From an uncultured Aquabacterium sp. (GTDB lineage: Bacteria > Pseudomonadota > Gammaproteobacteria > Burkholderiales > Burkholderiaceae_C): a stretch of DNA of 6,788 bases. Position numbers and translations under genes: made by a program. The stretch lies in the NCBI GenBank assembly GCA_937923225.1, contig CALAKR010000100.1, positions 1-6,788 of the forward strand, read 5' to 3'. The notes under the pieces were generated by a model that was not told where the DNA came from, searched no databases, and was given only the letters and a program-made list of their open reading frames with translations. This document shows, piece after piece, positions 5,243-6,788 of the stretch (the first letter of the stretch is position 1; each line of letters begins with the position of its first letter).

Positions 5243-6688
5243 GTGCCCCCTGGCCTACGCCGCTTGACCACCACCTTGTGGCAAGCCGGTCCCAGCTTGG
5301 CTTTGCCTGCCGCTCAGCGGCCGGGGCAGGCGCGGCCGGACAACGCCGGGTCGTCCGCTTTCCTTAATGCTCACGGAGCCTCGGCCAAGCACTGGCGCCG
5401 CATGCGCTTGATGCTTACCCTGGGCAGCTTGCTGCTGATGCTGATCGCGGGTGGCTGGGCCGTGTTCTTCATGCTCCAGGGGCAGTGGCTGATCGTGGCG
5501 CTGGACGTGGCCATGGCGGCCACCGGTGCGGCCGCGCTGGTGCTCAGCCGCCGTGACAGCCTGCGCCATGCGGCCTTGCTGCTGCTGGGCGGCCTGTTTG
5601 TGGCCATAGGCGCCATCTGCGTCTTCCTGGATGTGCCCAGCGGCCAGGTGCCGCGTGCCACGCACCACTTCTACCTGTCACTGGGCGCCTGCGCCTACCT
5701 GTTGTTCCGCGGTGAGCGGCCGCTGCTGCGCCATGGGGTGGCGCTGCTGTTCCTGGCGGCTTTCGTGGTGTTTGCCAGTTGTGATGCGGCCATCGTCACG
5801 CCCTATGCCTTGCCGGATGAGGTGCGCGTGTCGGGCACCTGGGTGAACAACATCTTCTCGGTGCTCACGCTCTACCTGGTGCTGCACGTGATGCAGTCCG
5901 ACGTGACCGCGCGCAACGAGATGGAAGATGAACTGCGCACGGCGCTGGACGAGCAGCAACTGGTGCTGCACTATCAGCCGCAGATCGGGGCTGATGGCCA
6001 GGTGACGGGCGCCGAGGCGCTGGTGCGTTGGGAGCACCCGCAGCGCGGCATGGTGTCGCCCGGCGAGTTCATCCCGCTGGCCGAGCAGACCGGCCTGATC
6101 GTGCCGCTGGGCGCCTGGGTGATGCGCGAGGCCTGTGCGCAACTGGTGCGCTGGTCGAAGGATCCGCACACCGCCTCGCTGACGCTGGCCGTGAACGTGA
6201 GCGCGCAGCAGTTCCGCCTGCCGGACATGGTGGCGCGCATGCGCGCGGTGCTCGATCGCCATGGCATCGACCCGACGCGGCTGAAGATCGAGCTGACGGA
6301 GAGCATGCTGGTCAGCGATGTGGAAGACACCATCGAGAAGATGACGGCGCTGAAGGCGATGGGCGTGGGCTTCTCGCTGGACGATTTCGGCACGGGGTAT
6401 TCGTCGCTGTCGTACCTGAAGCGGCTGCCGCTGGACCAGCTCAAGATCGATCAGACCTTTGTGCGGGATGTGCTGACGGATCCGAACGATGCGGCGATTG
6501 CACAGACGGTGGTGAGTCTGGGGCAGACGTTGGGGCTGTCGGTGATCGCCGAGGGGGTGGAGACGGAGGGGCAGCGTGAGTTCCTGGCGGGCATCGGGTG
6601 TCAGGCTTACCAGGGGTATTTGTTCAGCCGGCCGTTGCCGATCGACAAGTTCGAGGTGTTTGTGCGGGGGCGTGTGGCGGGCGTTTGA
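5243..6688 (+). CDS. Six-helix membrane protein with C-terminal EAL c-di-GMP phosphodiesterase domain
   Basis: From GTG 5243 the protein has 481 residues. About 50 cytoplasmic, Ala/Pro/Arg-rich residues precede six predicted membrane helices (about 56-78, 82-102, 108-129, 139-155, 163-180 and 200-218) of no family I can name. A short linker then leads straight into an EAL domain (about 228-475). All main catalytic features are present: E258-A-L, Asn318, Glu353, Asp380-Asp381 in DDFGTGYSSL, Lys401, Glu437 in AEGVET and Gln457. It should hydrolyse c-di-GMP to pGpG at the inner membrane, with the helices as sensor. No GGDEF domain is present, unlike many similar membrane proteins. The start is uncertain: GTG 5210 lies inside a hairpin, and ATG 5402 has no ribosome-binding site but would remove the odd N-terminus. 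Gly codons shift strongly to GGG in the last 300 bases. It may be co-transcribed with the peptide gene 154 bases upstream. Confidence 0.9.
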   Translation: MPPGLRRLTTTLWQAGPSLALPAAQRPGQARPDNAGSSAFLNAHGASAKHWRRMRLMLTLGSLLLMLIAGGWAVFFMLQGQWLIVALDVAMAATGAAALVLSRRDSLRHAALLLLGGLFVAIGAICVFLDVPSGQVPRATHHFYLSLGACAYLLFRGERPLLRHGVALLFLAAFVVFASCDAAIVTPYALPDEVRVSGTWVNNIFSVLTLYLVLHVMQSDVTARNEMEDELRTALDEQQLVLHYQPQIGADGQVTGAEALVRWEHPQRGMVSPGEFIPLAEQTGLIVPLGAWVMREACAQLVRWSKDPHTASLTLAVNVSAQQFRLPDMVARMRAVLDRHGIDPTRLKIELTESMLVSDVEDTIEKMTALKAMGVGFSLDDFGTGYSSLSYLKRLPLDQLKIDQTFVRDVLTDPNDAAIAQTVVSLGQTLGLSVIAEGVETEGQREFLAGIGCQAYQGYLFSRPLPIDKFEVFVRGRVAGV

Positions 6689-6708
6689 GGCCTCTGCTCC
6701 TTTGCCTG

Positions 6709-6728
6709 CGGTCGTTTGATCGTTTTTT
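6709..6728 (+). terminator. Small intrinsic terminator after the EAL gene
   Basis: CGGTC (6709-6713) pairs with GATCG (6718-6722) around a GTTT loop, with one G-U pair, and is followed directly by six T residues (6723-6728). The stem is short, but the geometry is that of a factor-independent terminator, 20 bases after the stop. A GAGGCCTC palindrome overlaps the stop codon at 6687-6694. I see no gene in the remaining bases to 6788. Confidence 0.45.
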
Positions 6729-6788
6729 CGAGGCAGCGCGAGGCGGGGTCTGAGGGGGCCTCTGGCCGGGCTTCGATGTTGGCGGTCC

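Noticed and set aside
1362..6688. Recent duplication between the two EAL domains
   Set aside because: Shared runs such as DDFGTGYSSLSYL are the universal conserved core of the family. The surrounding residues and codons differ, so they are old paralogues.
1..6788. Insertion sequences, CRISPR arrays, tRNA or rRNA genes
   Set aside because: I found no transposase-like frame, no regularly spaced repeats, and no tRNA or rRNA signature on either strand.

Overview
The window is G+C-rich DNA with every credible gene on the + strand. It looks like a betaproteobacterium of the order Burkholderiales. Three things point there: a small protein I recognise as DUF3567, a family I know only from Betaproteobacteria; a cobalamin-dependent methionine synthase reduced to a stand-alone homocysteine-binding half, the split form common in that order; and strongly G/C-ending codons. 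I cannot name a genus.

Layout, left to right. (1) Bases 1-575 hold the 3' part of a glutathione peroxidase-like peroxidase with an export signal; its start lies outside the window. (2) After a 187-base gap with a C9 tract and a small hairpin comes the 91-residue DUF3567 protein (763-1038). (3) A 323-base gene-free stretch leads into a 715-residue MHYT-GGDEF-EAL membrane protein (1362-3509). It has intact diguanylate cyclase, inhibitory-site and phosphodiesterase motifs. (4) A 63-base gap with a GC-rich hairpin and a TACAAT box placed 6 bases before the ATG leads into the homocysteine-binding half of methionine synthase (3573-4682). (5) A 226-base gap with several inverted repeats precedes a 59-residue peptide with a textbook double-glycine leader (4909-5088). 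(6) A 154-base, hairpin-rich gap leads to a second c-di-GMP gene, a six-helix membrane protein fused directly to an intact EAL phosphodiesterase domain (5243-6688). A small intrinsic terminator follows it at about 6709-6728.

How the parts fit. Two membrane-bound c-di-GMP enzymes flank the methionine synthase half-gene. The partner half (folate, B12 and reactivation domains) is not within the 2.1 kb downstream. The most unusual part is 4.7-6.7 kb. There a small peptide of the kind cut and exported by peptidase-containing ABC transporters, as microcins and some signalling peptides are, sits just upstream of a membrane sensor-like c-di-GMP phosphodiesterase. No transporter, immunity gene or modification enzyme is visible in the window. 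The pairing suggests a peptide-linked c-di-GMP circuit, but this rests on gene order and motifs only.
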